DNA of 64,000 nt from Buttiauxella sp049686335 (GTDB lineage: Bacteria; Pseudomonadota; Gammaproteobacteria; Enterobacterales; Enterobacteriaceae), in assembly GCF_049686335.1 (NCBI RefSeq), contig NZ_JBAVHX010000004.1:186001-250000 (forward strand), given 5' to 3'. Positions 8,165 to 16,751 of the stretch are shown here, piece after piece. The notes under the pieces are model-generated. The model ran no database searches and was not told the origin of the DNA. It saw only the letters and a program-made list of their open reading frames with translations. The first letter of the stretch is position 1; every line of letters starts with the position of its first letter. The translations under genes were made by a program, and so were the position numbers.

Positions 8165-10606
8165 ATGTCGAACCAATGTAACCCTGACGGTATTAGCCGT
8201 CGAAACCTGATGAAAACTAGTGCGATAAGTGGACTGGCGCTTGCAGTGAGTGGACTCTCCCTGCCGTTTGGTCTGCGTGCCGCCGCCTCCGCTGTCGGTG
8301 CTGCGGTGAATCCGGCTGCCGCAGATAAAGTCGTCTGGGGCGCCTGCTCCGTCAACTGTGGTAGCCGCTGTGCGCTACGTTTACATGTCCGTGATAATGA
8401 AGTCACCTGGGTGGAAACCGATAACACCGGCGATGATGAGTATGGCAATCATCAGGTGCGGGCTTGCCTGCGTGGTCGTTCGATCCGCCGCCGGATTAAC
8501 CATCCTGACCGCCTGAACTACCCGATGAAACGCGTAGGTCTTCGCGGTGAAGGGAAATTTGAGCGAATTTCATGGGATGAAGCGCTGGATACCATCACCC
8601 AAAGCCTGAAAAGCACGGTAGAAAACTACGGTAACGAAGCGGTCTACATCAACTACACCTCGGGAATTGTCGGGGGTAACATCACCCGCTCCTCGCCATA
8701 CGCGTCGTTAGTGGCTCGCCTGATGAACAGCTACGGCGGTTTTCTCAGCCATTATGGCACCTACAGCACCGCTCAGATTGCCTGTGCCATGCCTTACACC
8801 TATGGCACCAATGACGGCAATAGCACCTCGGATATCGAAAACAGTAAGCTGGTGGTGTTGTTTGGCAACAATCCTGCCGAAACCCGCATGAGCGGCGGCG
8901 GTATCACTTACTTCCTGGAACAGGCGCGCGAGCGTTCCAATGCACGCATGATCGTCATCGACCCGCGATATACCGATACCGCTGCCGGTCGTGAAGATGA
9001 GTGGCTGCCGATTCGTCCGGGCACCGACGCCGCCCTGGTTGCCGGTATCGCCCACGTTTTAATTAACGAAGACCTCGTCGACCAGCCATTCCTCGATAAG
9101 TACTGTGTTGGCTACGATGAGAAAACACTGCCTGAAGGCGCACCCACCAACGGTCATTACAAAGCCTATATTCAAGGCCTGGGTGATGACGGCGTGGAAA
9201 AATCTCCACGCTGGGCGTCAGCGATTACCGGTATTCCGGCAGATAAAATCATTAAGCTTGCTCGTGAAATTGGCAGTACAAAACCTGCGTATATCACTCA
9301 GGGTTGGGGGCCACAACGCCAGGCAAACGGTGAGCTGACTTCGCGAGCCATCGCCATGTTGCCAATTTTGACCGGAAACGTGGGGATTAACGGCGGTAAC
9401 AGCGGCGCACGTGAATCGACTTACACCATCACCATTGAGCGGATGCCGGTATTAGAAAACCCGGTGAAAACGCAGATTTCCTGCTTTAGCTGGACTGATG
9501 CGATTGCCCGTGGTCCGGAGATGACGGCCAAACGCGACGGCGTGCGCGGTAAAGATAAGCTCGACGTGCCGATTAAGTTCATCTGGAACTACGCCGGTAA
9601 CACCATTACCAACCAACATTCCGACATCAACAAAACTCACGACATTCTGCAAGATGACAGCAAGTGCGAGATGATTGTGGTCATCGAGAACTTTATGACC
9701 TCTTCGGCGAAATACGCTGACATCCTGCTGCCGGACTTAATGACCGTCGAACAAGAAGACATTATCCCTAACGATTACGCCGGGAATATGGGTTATCTGA
9801 TCTTTATCCAGCCTGCCACCCAACCGAAATTTGAACGCAAGCCGATCTACTGGATTACCAGTGAAGTGGCTCGACGACTGGGGCCAGACATTCACCAGAA
9901 ATTTACCGAAGGCCGCACTCAGGAACAATGGCTGCAGTTTTTGTACGCGAAGATGCTGGCAAAAGATCCGCAATTGCCGTCGTATGAAGCATTACGCAGC
10001 ATGGGGATTTATAAACGTAAAGATCCGAATGGCCATTTCGTCGCGTATCAGGCTTTCCGCAACGATCCGGATGCCAGTCCATTAAAAACGCCTTCTGGCA
10101 AAATCGAAATCTACTCAAGCCAACTGGCAGAAATCGCCGCCAGTTGGGAGTTAGAAAAAGACGAAACCATCAGCCCTCTACCCGTTTATGCCTCTACCTT
10201 CGACGGCTGGGATGCGGCCGAACGCAGCTCATATCCGCTGCAACTTTTTGGCTTCCATTACAAAGCGCGTACCCATTCAAGCTACGGCAACATTGATGTG
10301 CTCAAAGCCGCCTGCCGCCAGGAAGTGTGGATTAACCCGATCGATGCGCAGGCTCGCGGTATCGCCAGCGGGGATATGGTGCGGGTGTTCAATGGGCGCG
10401 GCGAATTACGCATTCCGGCGAAAGTCACACCGCGCATCATGCCGGGTGTCACCGCTATGGGCCAGGGAGCCTGGCACGAAGCCAATATGAGCGGCGACCG
10501 TATTGACCACGGTTCGTGCATCAACACGCTGACCACGCAACGCCCTTCACCGCTGGCGAAAGGGAATCCGCAACACACCAATCTGGTTGATATCCAAAAG
10601 GCGTAA
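8165..10606 (+). CDS. ynfE: DMSO-reductase-family molybdoenzyme, catalytic subunit YnfE/YnfF
   Basis: An 813-residue molybdopterin oxidoreductase. It begins with a twin-arginine signal (ISRRNLMK, then a hydrophobic stretch to AAASA), so it is exported folded by Tat. Next comes the N-terminal iron-sulfur cysteine cluster (WGACSVNCGSRCALR) and the bis-MGD fold through to the C-terminal molydopterin-binding domain. E. coli YnfE/YnfF are DmsA paralogues; selenate reduction has been reported for this system. E. coli has two tandem copies (ynfE, ynfF); only one is here. It is followed by the FeS subunit, membrane anchor and DmsD chaperone. GGAG precedes the ATG. Confidence 0.93.
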   Translation: MSNQCNPDGISRRNLMKTSAISGLALAVSGLSLPFGLRAAASAVGAAVNPAAADKVVWGACSVNCGSRCALRLHVRDNEVTWVETDNTGDDEYGNHQVRACLRGRSIRRRINHPDRLNYPMKRVGLRGEGKFERISWDEALDTITQSLKSTVENYGNEAVYINYTSGIVGGNITRSSPYASLVARLMNSYGGFLSHYGTYSTAQIACAMPYTYGTNDGNSTSDIENSKLVVLFGNNPAETRMSGGGITYFLEQARERSNARMIVIDPRYTDTAAGREDEWLPIRPGTDAALVAGIAHVLINEDLVDQPFLDKYCVGYDEKTLPEGAPTNGHYKAYIQGLGDDGVEKSPRWASAITGIPADKIIKLAREIGSTKPAYITQGWGPQRQANGELTSRAIAMLPILTGNVGINGGNSGARESTYTITIERMPVLENPVKTQISCFSWTDAIARGPEMTAKRDGVRGKDKLDVPIKFIWNYAGNTITNQHSDINKTHDILQDDSKCEMIVVIENFMTSSAKYADILLPDLMTVEQEDIIPNDYAGNMGYLIFIQPATQPKFERKPIYWITSEVARRLGPDIHQKFTEGRTQEQWLQFLYAKMLAKDPQLPSYEALRSMGIYKRKDPNGHFVAYQAFRNDPDASPLKTPSGKIEIYSSQLAEIAASWELEKDETISPLPVYASTFDGWDAAERSSYPLQLFGFHYKARTHSSYGNIDVLKAACRQEVWINPIDAQARGIASGDMVRVFNGRGELRIPAKVTPRIMPGVTAMGQGAWHEANMSGDRIDHGSCINTLTTQRPSPLAKGNPQHTNLVDIQKA

Positions 10607-10616
10607 GGAATAGCGA

Positions 10617-11234
10617 ATGACAACCCAATATGGTTTTTATATTGATTCCAGTCGTTGCACCGGTTGCAAAACCTGCGAGCTGGCCTGTAAGGACTACAAA
10701 AATTTATCCCCGGATGTGAGCTTTCGTCGCATTTATGAGTATGCCGGTGGCGACTGGCAGGAAGACAACGGCGTCTGGCAGCAAAATGTGTTTGCCTACT
10801 ACTTATCCATCGCCTGCAACCATTGCGAAGATCCCGCCTGCACCAAAGTGTGTCCAAGTGGTGCGATGCACAAACGCGAAGACGGTTTTGTGGTGGTAAA
10901 CGAGGAGATTTGTATTGGCTGCCGTTACTGCCACATGGCCTGCCCATACGGCGCACCGCAATACAATGCCGAAAAAGGCCATATGACCAAATGCGATGGC
11001 TGTTATTCCCGGGTCGCGGAAGGCAAAAAACCGGTTTGTGTTGAGTCGTGCCCATTGCGTGCGCTGGATATGGCACCCATTGACGAACTGCGTCAAAAAT
11101 ACGGCCAGCAAGCGGCGATTGCTCCGCTGCCATCAGCGCATTTCACCCGGCCAAATATTGTCATTAAACCCAACGCCAACAGCCGCCCTTGTGGGGATAA
11201 AACCGGTTATCTGGCCAATCCTCTGGAGGTATAA
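10617..11234 (+). CDS. ynfG: YnfG, iron-sulfur electron-transfer subunit
   Basis: A 205-residue ferredoxin-like subunit with four cysteine groups (CTGCKTCELACK, CNHCEDPACTKVCP, CIGCRYCHMACP and the spaced CDGCY...CVESCP). This is the DmsB pattern carrying four [4Fe-4S] clusters. It passes electrons from the membrane anchor YnfH to YnfE. It starts 10 bp after ynfE behind AAGGA and ends two bases before ynfH, so it is in one operon. Confidence 0.95.
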   Translation: MTTQYGFYIDSSRCTGCKTCELACKDYKNLSPDVSFRRIYEYAGGDWQEDNGVWQQNVFAYYLSIACNHCEDPACTKVCPSGAMHKREDGFVVVNEEICIGCRYCHMACPYGAPQYNAEKGHMTKCDGCYSRVAEGKKPVCVESCPLRALDMAPIDELRQKYGQQAAIAPLPSAHFTRPNIVIKPNANSRPCGDKTGYLANPLEV

Positions 11235-11235
11235 G

Positions 11236-12093
11236 ATGGGAAGCGGATGGCATGAATGGCCGTTAGTGGTATTTACCGTACTGGGCCAGTGCGTTGTTGG
11301 GGCTGTCATTGTCATGAGTCATGCCTGGAATCGCGCCAGCAATAACAGTGAGTTGCAGCATAAAATGTTACGGCCAATGTTCTTTATCTGGCTGTTGATG
11401 GGCATTGCGTTTATTGCTTCGGTGATGCATCTCGGCTCACCGTTACGGGCGTTTAACTCGCTGAATCGTATTGGCGAATCGGCTTTAAGCAATGAAATTG
11501 CCAGTGGTTCGGTGTTCTTCGCCGTGGGTGGTTTCTGGTGGCTGATTTCGATACTGAAGAAAATGCCTGCTGGTCTTGGCAAAATCTGGCTCTTCATCAC
11601 TGTGTTGTTGGGCGCGTTTTTTGTCGCGGCGATGACCCGTGTTTACCAGATTGATACCGTGCCAACCTGGCATAACGGTTACACCACGCTGAACTTCTTC
11701 CTCACCATCTTACTGACCGGCCCGCTGCTGGCGGTGCTGTTACTGCAAAGCATCGGTTACGAATACCGCAGCCGCAGACTGGCAACACTGAGCGTTCTGG
11801 CGTTATTCATCACCATTGCCGTTGTCGTATTGCAGGGCAGCGAACTGGCAAGTATCCAGAGTTCGGTGCAACACGCCAGCGCGTTAGTGCCGGATTACGC
11901 GACACTTCAGATATGGCGTATTGCACTGATAGCGCTCGGTTTAGGTTACTGGATTTGCTCAATGGTACGCCGCACACCGGCCAAAACAGCCAGTTTGTTG
12001 TTCGGATTCCTACTGGTGGTTGCGGGTGAATGCATTGGTCGTGGGATTTTTTACGGCCTGCATATGACAGTCGGCATGGCGGTTGCAGGGTAA
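11236..12093 (+). CDS. ynfH: YnfH, membrane anchor subunit (DmsC family)
   Basis: A 285-residue integral membrane protein of about eight helices that anchors YnfE-YnfG and oxidises menaquinol, as DmsC does. The ATG at 11236 follows GGAGG closely and starts MGSGWHEWPLVVFT, matching the family start. A longer in-frame extension upstream would overlap the whole of ynfG and is not used. Length matches E. coli YnfH (284). Confidence 0.93.
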   Translation: MGSGWHEWPLVVFTVLGQCVVGAVIVMSHAWNRASNNSELQHKMLRPMFFIWLLMGIAFIASVMHLGSPLRAFNSLNRIGESALSNEIASGSVFFAVGGFWWLISILKKMPAGLGKIWLFITVLLGAFFVAAMTRVYQIDTVPTWHNGYTTLNFFLTILLTGPLLAVLLLQSIGYEYRSRRLATLSVLALFITIAVVVLQGSELASIQSSVQHASALVPDYATLQIWRIALIALGLGYWICSMVRRTPAKTASLLFGFLLVVAGECIGRGIFYGLHMTVGMAVAG

Positions 12094-12104
12094 TTGGTAC
12101 AAAA

Positions 12105-12124
12105 TGCGCGGGAAAACCCGCGCA
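12105..12124 (+). other. stable stem-loop between ynfH and dmsD
   Basis: TGCGCGGG and CCCGCGCA pair perfectly around AAAA, with no T-run. It is placed between structural genes and the chaperone gene and probably sets mRNA stability or partial polarity. Confidence 0.6.
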
Positions 12125-12140
12125 ATTAAGGAAATGAAGA

Positions 12141-12779
12141 ATGTCTAAAAGTACGTCGGCAACGACACAACGCCTGGCGACAATCGCCCTGACAGGAAGA
12201 GTCCTGGGTGCGCTTTACTATCAAGAACCGCAAAGTCGGGACGTCGCCTCGCTGTACGCCTCCCTGGCTGACCCGAAATGGGTCGAACAATGGCCAGTGC
12301 AGCACGATGAACTGGCAGCGATTGCACAACGCATGACCGACGGGTTGGATTATCCGGAAGAATCATTAAGCGAAGCCTGGCAACGCCTGTTTATTGGCCC
12401 TTACGCATTGCCTGCCTCCCCCTGGGGTTCGGTTTATCTCGATAAAGAAAACGTGCTGTTTGGTGACTCAATGCTTGAACTGCGCCGCTGGATGCGCAAA
12501 AACGATATTTCCAATGAGCAAGAGAGCAACGAACCGGAAGATCACATCGGTTTGTTACTAATGCTAGCCGCCTGGCTTGCTGAAGAAGGCTTGCAGCAGA
12601 AAGTCGATGAACTGCTGGCGTGGCATATTCTGCCGTGGAGCGGGCGTTTTCTGGAGCTGTTTATCGCCAATGCCGAACATCCGTTCTATCAGGCATTAGG
12701 GGAGTTGAGCCAAATTACCCTGGCTGACTGGCGCACAGACCTGCTGATTCCGGTCGCAACTAAAGAATTGCACGCCTAA
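12141..12779 (+). CDS. dmsD: DmsD, Tat proofreading chaperone
   Basis: A 212-residue all-helical TorD/DmsD-family chaperone that binds the twin-arginine leaders of DmsA/YnfE and guides cofactor loading. Visible family segments are AWQRLFIGPYALPASPWGSVYLDKE and the EPEDHIG motif in the helical hot pocket. It is last in the ynfEGH-dmsD operon, 47 bp after ynfH, with AAGGA upstream. It is a little longer than E. coli DmsD (204) at the N-terminus. Confidence 0.93.
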   Translation: MSKSTSATTQRLATIALTGRVLGALYYQEPQSRDVASLYASLADPKWVEQWPVQHDELAAIAQRMTDGLDYPEESLSEAWQRLFIGPYALPASPWGSVYLDKENVLFGDSMLELRRWMRKNDISNEQESNEPEDHIGLLLMLAAWLAEEGLQQKVDELLAWHILPWSGRFLELFIANAEHPFYQALGELSQITLADWRTDLLIPVATKELHA

Positions 12780-12792
12780 GGATCTGAGAAGC

Positions 12793-12868
12793 GGTGGATG
12801 ACGCTTGCGCTTATCCACCCTACCAATTCAACGGTGTTGAAGGTCGGATAAGCGCAGCGTCATCCGAC
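12793..12868. repeat. REP-type stem-loop pair between dmsD and the osm operon
   Basis: GGTGGATGACGC...GCTTATCCACC (12793-12819) and GTCGGATAAGCGC...GTCATCCGAC (12843-12868) in inverted types, about 24 bp apart. The remaining gap to 13133 shows no gene; it should carry the osm promoter. Confidence 0.85.
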
Positions 12869-13133
12869 ATGAACGCTCCTTCCAATCACACTATAAAGTT
12901 ACACCGTAACTTCCCGCAATCAATTTTAAGACAATTCTTTACTTTCCTCATCAAGCGAGGCGGCACAAGGCCAACCCCTTAATTTCCCTGGTAATCATGA
13001 GCCTGATAATTTCCTCATAAACTGGAATCCTTCCCGTCACGTTGCTATAGGTCAAAACACCCTGCCGACACAAGGCATAACAACAGGCGACCCAACATGT
13101 CGCTATAACGTGCACCCAGGGAGACGCATAGCA

Positions 13134-13850
13134 ATGCGAAACTTATCGTTAATTAACCGTACTTTGTCAGGCGCCTTAGCACTGATAATCGTGCTCGGCT
13201 TACTTATCTGGGGCATCGGCCCTGAAAACATCGCCGCGCGTAAAGTCGATTTACTGTATCTCGGGCAACAGCACTTAATACTGGTGTTCAGTTCGATGGC
13301 GCTCGCGCTGTTAGTTGGCATCCCAAGTGGGATTTTGCTCAGTCGCCCTTCCGCTCGTCGTTGGGCTGAGTATGTGATGCAAATATTTAACGTCGGCAAT
13401 ACCTTGCCGCCTTTAGCCGTACTGGCGCTGGCGATGGTGTTCATCGGGATTGGTGACAAACCGGCAATCATCGCGCTGTTCCTCGCCTCGCTGCTGCCGA
13501 TTGTCCGCAACACCTACTCAGGTTTGTGCGGAGTTCCGTCTTCGCTTATCGAAGCGGCTAATGGGATTGGCATGACGAAATGGCAGCGCTTGCGTCAGGT
13601 CGAGTTACCCAACGCGTGGCCGGTCATGTTATCTGGGATCCGCATTGCCACGGCGATTAACGTCGGTACCGCACCGCTGGCATTTTTGATTGGTGCCAGC
13701 AGTTACGGCGAGCTGATTTTCCCGGGAATCTATCTCAACGATTTCCCAACGCTGATTTTGGGCGCTGCCGCCACAGCACTGTTTGCCCTGATCCTTGATA
13801 TTGCACTCGCAGGTTTAGGCCGGGTTTTAAGCCCTCACACTGCGAAATAA
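13134..13850 (+). CDS. OsmU ABC importer, permease subunit (Salmonella OsmY/STM1494 type)
   Basis: A 238-residue inner-membrane permease with the EAA-type loop (EAANGIGMTKWQRLRQVELPNAWP) that docks on the ATPase. In Salmonella an orthologous cluster beside dmsD and clcB, called OsmU, imports glycine betaine and choline-O-sulfate; gene order and neighbours agree here. The Salmonella subunit name osmY clashes with an unrelated E. coli gene, so no symbol is given. ATG 13134 is chosen because AGGGAGA precedes it by nine bases; a GTG at 13110 is upstream. Confidence 0.87.
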   Translation: MRNLSLINRTLSGALALIIVLGLLIWGIGPENIAARKVDLLYLGQQHLILVFSSMALALLVGIPSGILLSRPSARRWAEYVMQIFNVGNTLPPLAVLALAMVFIGIGDKPAIIALFLASLLPIVRNTYSGLCGVPSSLIEAANGIGMTKWQRLRQVELPNAWPVMLSGIRIATAINVGTAPLAFLIGASSYGELIFPGIYLNDFPTLILGAAATALFALILDIALAGLGRVLSPHTAK

Positions 13851-13872
13851 CAACAATAAAAAGGAGCAATTT

Positions 13873-14775
13873 ATGATCCCGTTTAAACCGTTGCTTGCCG
13901 CATTAACCGCAACGCTATTACTGGCTGGCACAGCGAAAGCCGCCCCAATTGTCCTTGCGACCAAAAGCTTTACAGAGCAGCATATTTTGTCGGCCATGAC
14001 CACCGAGTATCTGCGCAAAAAAGGTTTTGATATCACGCCGCAAACCAACATCGCCACGGTGATTTCGCGTAATGCGATGATCAACAAACAGGTGGATATG
14101 ACCTGGGAGTACACCGGTACTTCGCTGATTATTTTTAATCACATCAATAAACGTATGACACCGCAAGAATCGTACGACACGGTCAAAAAGCTTGATGCGA
14201 AGCTGGGTCTGGTGTGGCTGAAACCTGCGGATATGAACAACACCTACGCTTTCGCTATGCAGCGTAAACGTGCCGAAGAAGAAAACATTAATACCATGTC
14301 AGAGCTGGTGGCGAAAATTGAACAAGTTCGCAAGACCGACCCTGATAACAACTGGATGCTGGGTCTGGATCTGGAGTTCTCCGGCCGTAGCGATGGTATG
14401 AAGCCGTTGCAACAAGCCTACAAAATGCCCTTAGACAGACCGCAGATCCGTCAGATGGACCCGGGTCTTGTGTATAACGCCGTGCGTGATGGGTTTGTTG
14501 ACGCAGGCCTTATTTACACCACTGACGGGCGTGTTAAAGGCTTTGATTTAAAAGTGCTGCAAGATGATAAGGGCTTCTTCCCAAGTTACGCTGTCACGCC
14601 TGTAGTACGCAAAGATACGCTGGCAGCCAATCCAGGCCTTGAAGAGGCGCTCGATACCCTCTCCAGTCTGCTGAACAACGACGTGATCTCCACCCTGAAT
14701 GCCAAAGTGGATATCGACCATGAAACTCCACAGCAGGTGGCGCGTGAATTCCTGCAACAGAAAGGTTTGCTCTAA
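13873..14775 (+). CDS. osmX: OsmX, periplasmic glycine-betaine-type binding protein
   Basis: A 300-residue solute-binding protein with a signal peptide ending GTAKA-AP, followed by the OpuAC-type fold (TKSFTEQHILSAM, the YTGTSL segment and DLEFSGRSDGM). It captures the compatible solute and delivers it to the two permeases. AAGGAG precedes the ATG, 22 bp after the first permease gene. The last 133 codons are repeated as a diverged fragment at 46.6 kb. Confidence 0.9.
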   Translation: MIPFKPLLAALTATLLLAGTAKAAPIVLATKSFTEQHILSAMTTEYLRKKGFDITPQTNIATVISRNAMINKQVDMTWEYTGTSLIIFNHINKRMTPQESYDTVKKLDAKLGLVWLKPADMNNTYAFAMQRKRAEEENINTMSELVAKIEQVRKTDPDNNWMLGLDLEFSGRSDGMKPLQQAYKMPLDRPQIRQMDPGLVYNAVRDGFVDAGLIYTTDGRVKGFDLKVLQDDKGFFPSYAVTPVVRKDTLAANPGLEEALDTLSSLLNNDVISTLNAKVDIDHETPQQVAREFLQQKGLL

Positions 14776-14890
14776 GGAGGCACCATGGAAACGTTGCACT
14801 ATATGATTGATAACGCGGGATATCTCGGCAGCCTGACGCTGCAGCATCTGTGGTTAGTGTTAATGGCCGTGGGTCTGGCGATTGTGATTG
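14378..14890 (+). repeat. dispersed 513-bp repeat, copy A (osmX 3' end to osmW start)
   Basis: This stretch aligns without a gap to 46562-47074, offset exactly 32,184 bp, same orientation. By my hand count there are about 37 differences, roughly 93% identity. This copy is inside intact genes. Confidence 0.9.
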
Positions 14891-15432
14891 GTGTGCCGCT
14901 GGGAATTTTAATCGTGCGCCATAAATGGCTCGCCACGCCGGTGCTGGGTATCGCCACCATCGTTCTGACCATTCCGTCTATCGCCCTGTTTGGCCTGATG
15001 ATTCCGCTGTTTTCGATGGTCGGTCAAGGGATTGGCGTTTTACCCGCAATTACCGCCGTCTTTCTCTATTCCCTGCTGCCGATTGTGCGTAACACCCATA
15101 CCGCCCTCGATAGTCTGCCACCGGGCTTGCGCGAAGCGGGTCGCGGGATTGGCATGACATTCTGGCAACGCCTGCGCTGGGTCGAAATCCCGATGGCGCT
15201 TCCGGTCATCTTTGGTGGAATTCGAACCGCCGTGGTCATGAATATCGGCGTGATGGCCATTGCCGCAGTCATCGGGGCGGGCGGTTTGGGCTTGCTGTTG
15301 CTTAACGGTATCGGAAGCAGTGACATCCGCATGTTAATTGCTGGTGCCGTCATGATTTGTGTTTTAGCCATTGTACTGGACTGGTTGCTGCATCGTTTGC
15401 AGTTGGTACTGACACCGAAGGGGATTCGATAA
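14785..15432 (+). CDS. osmW: OsmW, second permease of the OsmU importer
   Basis: A 215-residue inner-membrane permease with five or six helices and its own EAA-type loop (EAGRGIGMTFWQRLRWVEIPMALP). The ATG follows a perfect TAAGGAGG and lies 9 bp after osmX. Its stop overlaps the start of osmV by one base (TAATG), so translation is probably coupled. It pairs with the first permease to form the channel. Confidence 0.9.
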   Translation: METLHYMIDNAGYLGSLTLQHLWLVLMAVGLAIVIGVPLGILIVRHKWLATPVLGIATIVLTIPSIALFGLMIPLFSMVGQGIGVLPAITAVFLYSLLPIVRNTHTALDSLPPGLREAGRGIGMTFWQRLRWVEIPMALPVIFGGIRTAVVMNIGVMAIAAVIGAGGLGLLLLNGIGSSDIRMLIAGAVMICVLAIVLDWLLHRLQLVLTPKGIR

Positions 15433-16577
15433 TGATAAAACTGGAAAATCTCACCAAACAATTCGTTCAGAAGAACGGCCAGACATTTAACGCGGTTGAT
15501 AATGTCAGCCTGAATGTGCCAGAAGGCGAAATGTGTGTGCTGCTCGGCCCTTCCGGCTGCGGCAAAACCACTACTCTGAAAATGATCAACCGCCTCATTG
15601 CCCCGACCGGCGGCAATATTCTGATTAACGGGAAAAATACCAATGAGCTGGATACCGTGACACTACGCCGCAATATTGGCTACGTTATCCAACAAATTGG
15701 TCTGTTCCCCAATATGACGATTGAAGAAAACATTACCGTCGTGCCGCGCATGTTGGGTTGGGATAAAGCCCGCTGCAAAGAACGCGCCAGCGAATTGATG
15801 AGTATGGTGGCGCTGGATCCGAATAAATTTCTCAATCGTTACCCGCGTGAAATGTCCGGTGGGCAGCAACAACGTATTGGCGTGATCCGCGCACTGGCGG
15901 CGGATCCTCCGGTACTGCTGATGGATGAGCCTTTCGGTGCGGTCGACCCCATCAACCGTGAAGCGATTCAGAATGAGTTTCTGGAGATGCAGCGTCAGTT
16001 GAAGAAAACCGTGATGCTGGTTAGCCATGATATTGATGAAGCGCTGAAGTTAGGTGACCGTATCGCCGTGTTCCGTCAGGGGAAAATTGTACAGTGCGCA
16101 AGCCCTGACGAATTGCTGGCCAAACCTGCCAACGAATTTATTGGCTCGTTTGTCGGCCAGGATCGCACGCTCAAACGCCTGCTGTTGGTACAGGCTGGTG
16201 ACGTTACCGATCAACAACCGACGATTACCGCGCGCGAATTTACGTCGTTACCGGAAGCGTTCTCCACCATGGATGACAACGATATGCGTTCCATTACCGT
16301 AGTCGACAGCGAAGGTAAACCGTTAGGCTTCGTGAAACGCCGCGAGGCGCGTGGAGCAACAGGAGCGTGTGCGGATTTACTCCACCCGTTCCGGGTTACC
16401 GGTCGTGCGGAAGACAACTTGCGTATCGTGTTGTCGAAACTCTACGAGCACAACATGGTCTGGATGCCGATTACCGACGAGGATGGTCGCTACAGCGGTG
16501 AGATTTCGCAGGATTACATTGCCGATTATCTCAGTTCGGGCCGTACGCGTCGGGCATTGAATATCGGGCAGCCGTAA
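15432..16577 (+). CDS. osmV: OsmV, ATPase of the OsmU importer
   Basis: A 381-residue ABC ATPase: Walker A GPSGCGKTT (about residue 39), signature MSGGQQQR, Walker B VLLMDEPFGAVD, and the H-loop VSHDIDEA. A C-terminal half with two CBS-like repeats is typical of osmoprotectant importers (OpuA/ProV type), which sense ionic strength. ATG 15432 overlaps the osmW stop (TAATG); the frame is open further upstream but lies inside osmW. It is last gene of the operon. Confidence 0.92.
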   Translation: MIKLENLTKQFVQKNGQTFNAVDNVSLNVPEGEMCVLLGPSGCGKTTTLKMINRLIAPTGGNILINGKNTNELDTVTLRRNIGYVIQQIGLFPNMTIEENITVVPRMLGWDKARCKERASELMSMVALDPNKFLNRYPREMSGGQQQRIGVIRALAADPPVLLMDEPFGAVDPINREAIQNEFLEMQRQLKKTVMLVSHDIDEALKLGDRIAVFRQGKIVQCASPDELLAKPANEFIGSFVGQDRTLKRLLLVQAGDVTDQQPTITAREFTSLPEAFSTMDDNDMRSITVVDSEGKPLGFVKRREARGATGACADLLHPFRVTGRAEDNLRIVLSKLYEHNMVWMPITDEDGRYSGEISQDYIADYLSSGRTRRALNIGQP

Positions 16578-16585
16578 ATGTTTTT

Positions 16586-16701
16586 GTCGGATGACGCTAC
16601 GCTTATCCGACCTGGAACGAACAATTTGTAGGTCGGGCAAGGCGTAGCCGCCCCCGACATAAACTGGTGTAAACGGTGGATGACGCTTGGGCTTATCCAC
16701 C
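16586..16701. repeat. REP-type stem-loop cluster (three units)
   Basis: Three units: GTCGGATGACGC...GCTTATCCGAC (16586-16611), GGTCGGGCAAGGCG...CCCCCGAC (16631-16657) and GGTGGATGACGC...GCTTATCCACC (16676-16701). The cluster runs up to the clcB region and argues against clcB starts inside it. Confidence 0.85.
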
Positions 16702-16751
16702 CTACAATGCTTGCCATGCAGCGTTTATCCCATTTACACCACTTTCCTGAC

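Noticed and set aside
10282..11133. A 283-codon minus-strand frame over ynfE and ynfG
   Set aside because: Antisense to two clear genes, unusual His/Arg/Cys composition, no ribosome site.
10996..11235. An 80-codon upstream extension of ynfH
   Set aside because: It overlaps most of the end of ynfG in another frame; the ATG at 11236 has a good ribosome site and gives the family length.
12793..12868. CRISPR-like repetition
   Set aside because: The repeats here and in the other clusters are palindromic REP units in pairs without regular spacers; no cas genes.
16680..16751. Earlier clcB starts
   Set aside because: They fall in or just after a REP stem-loop and extend beyond the family N-terminus.
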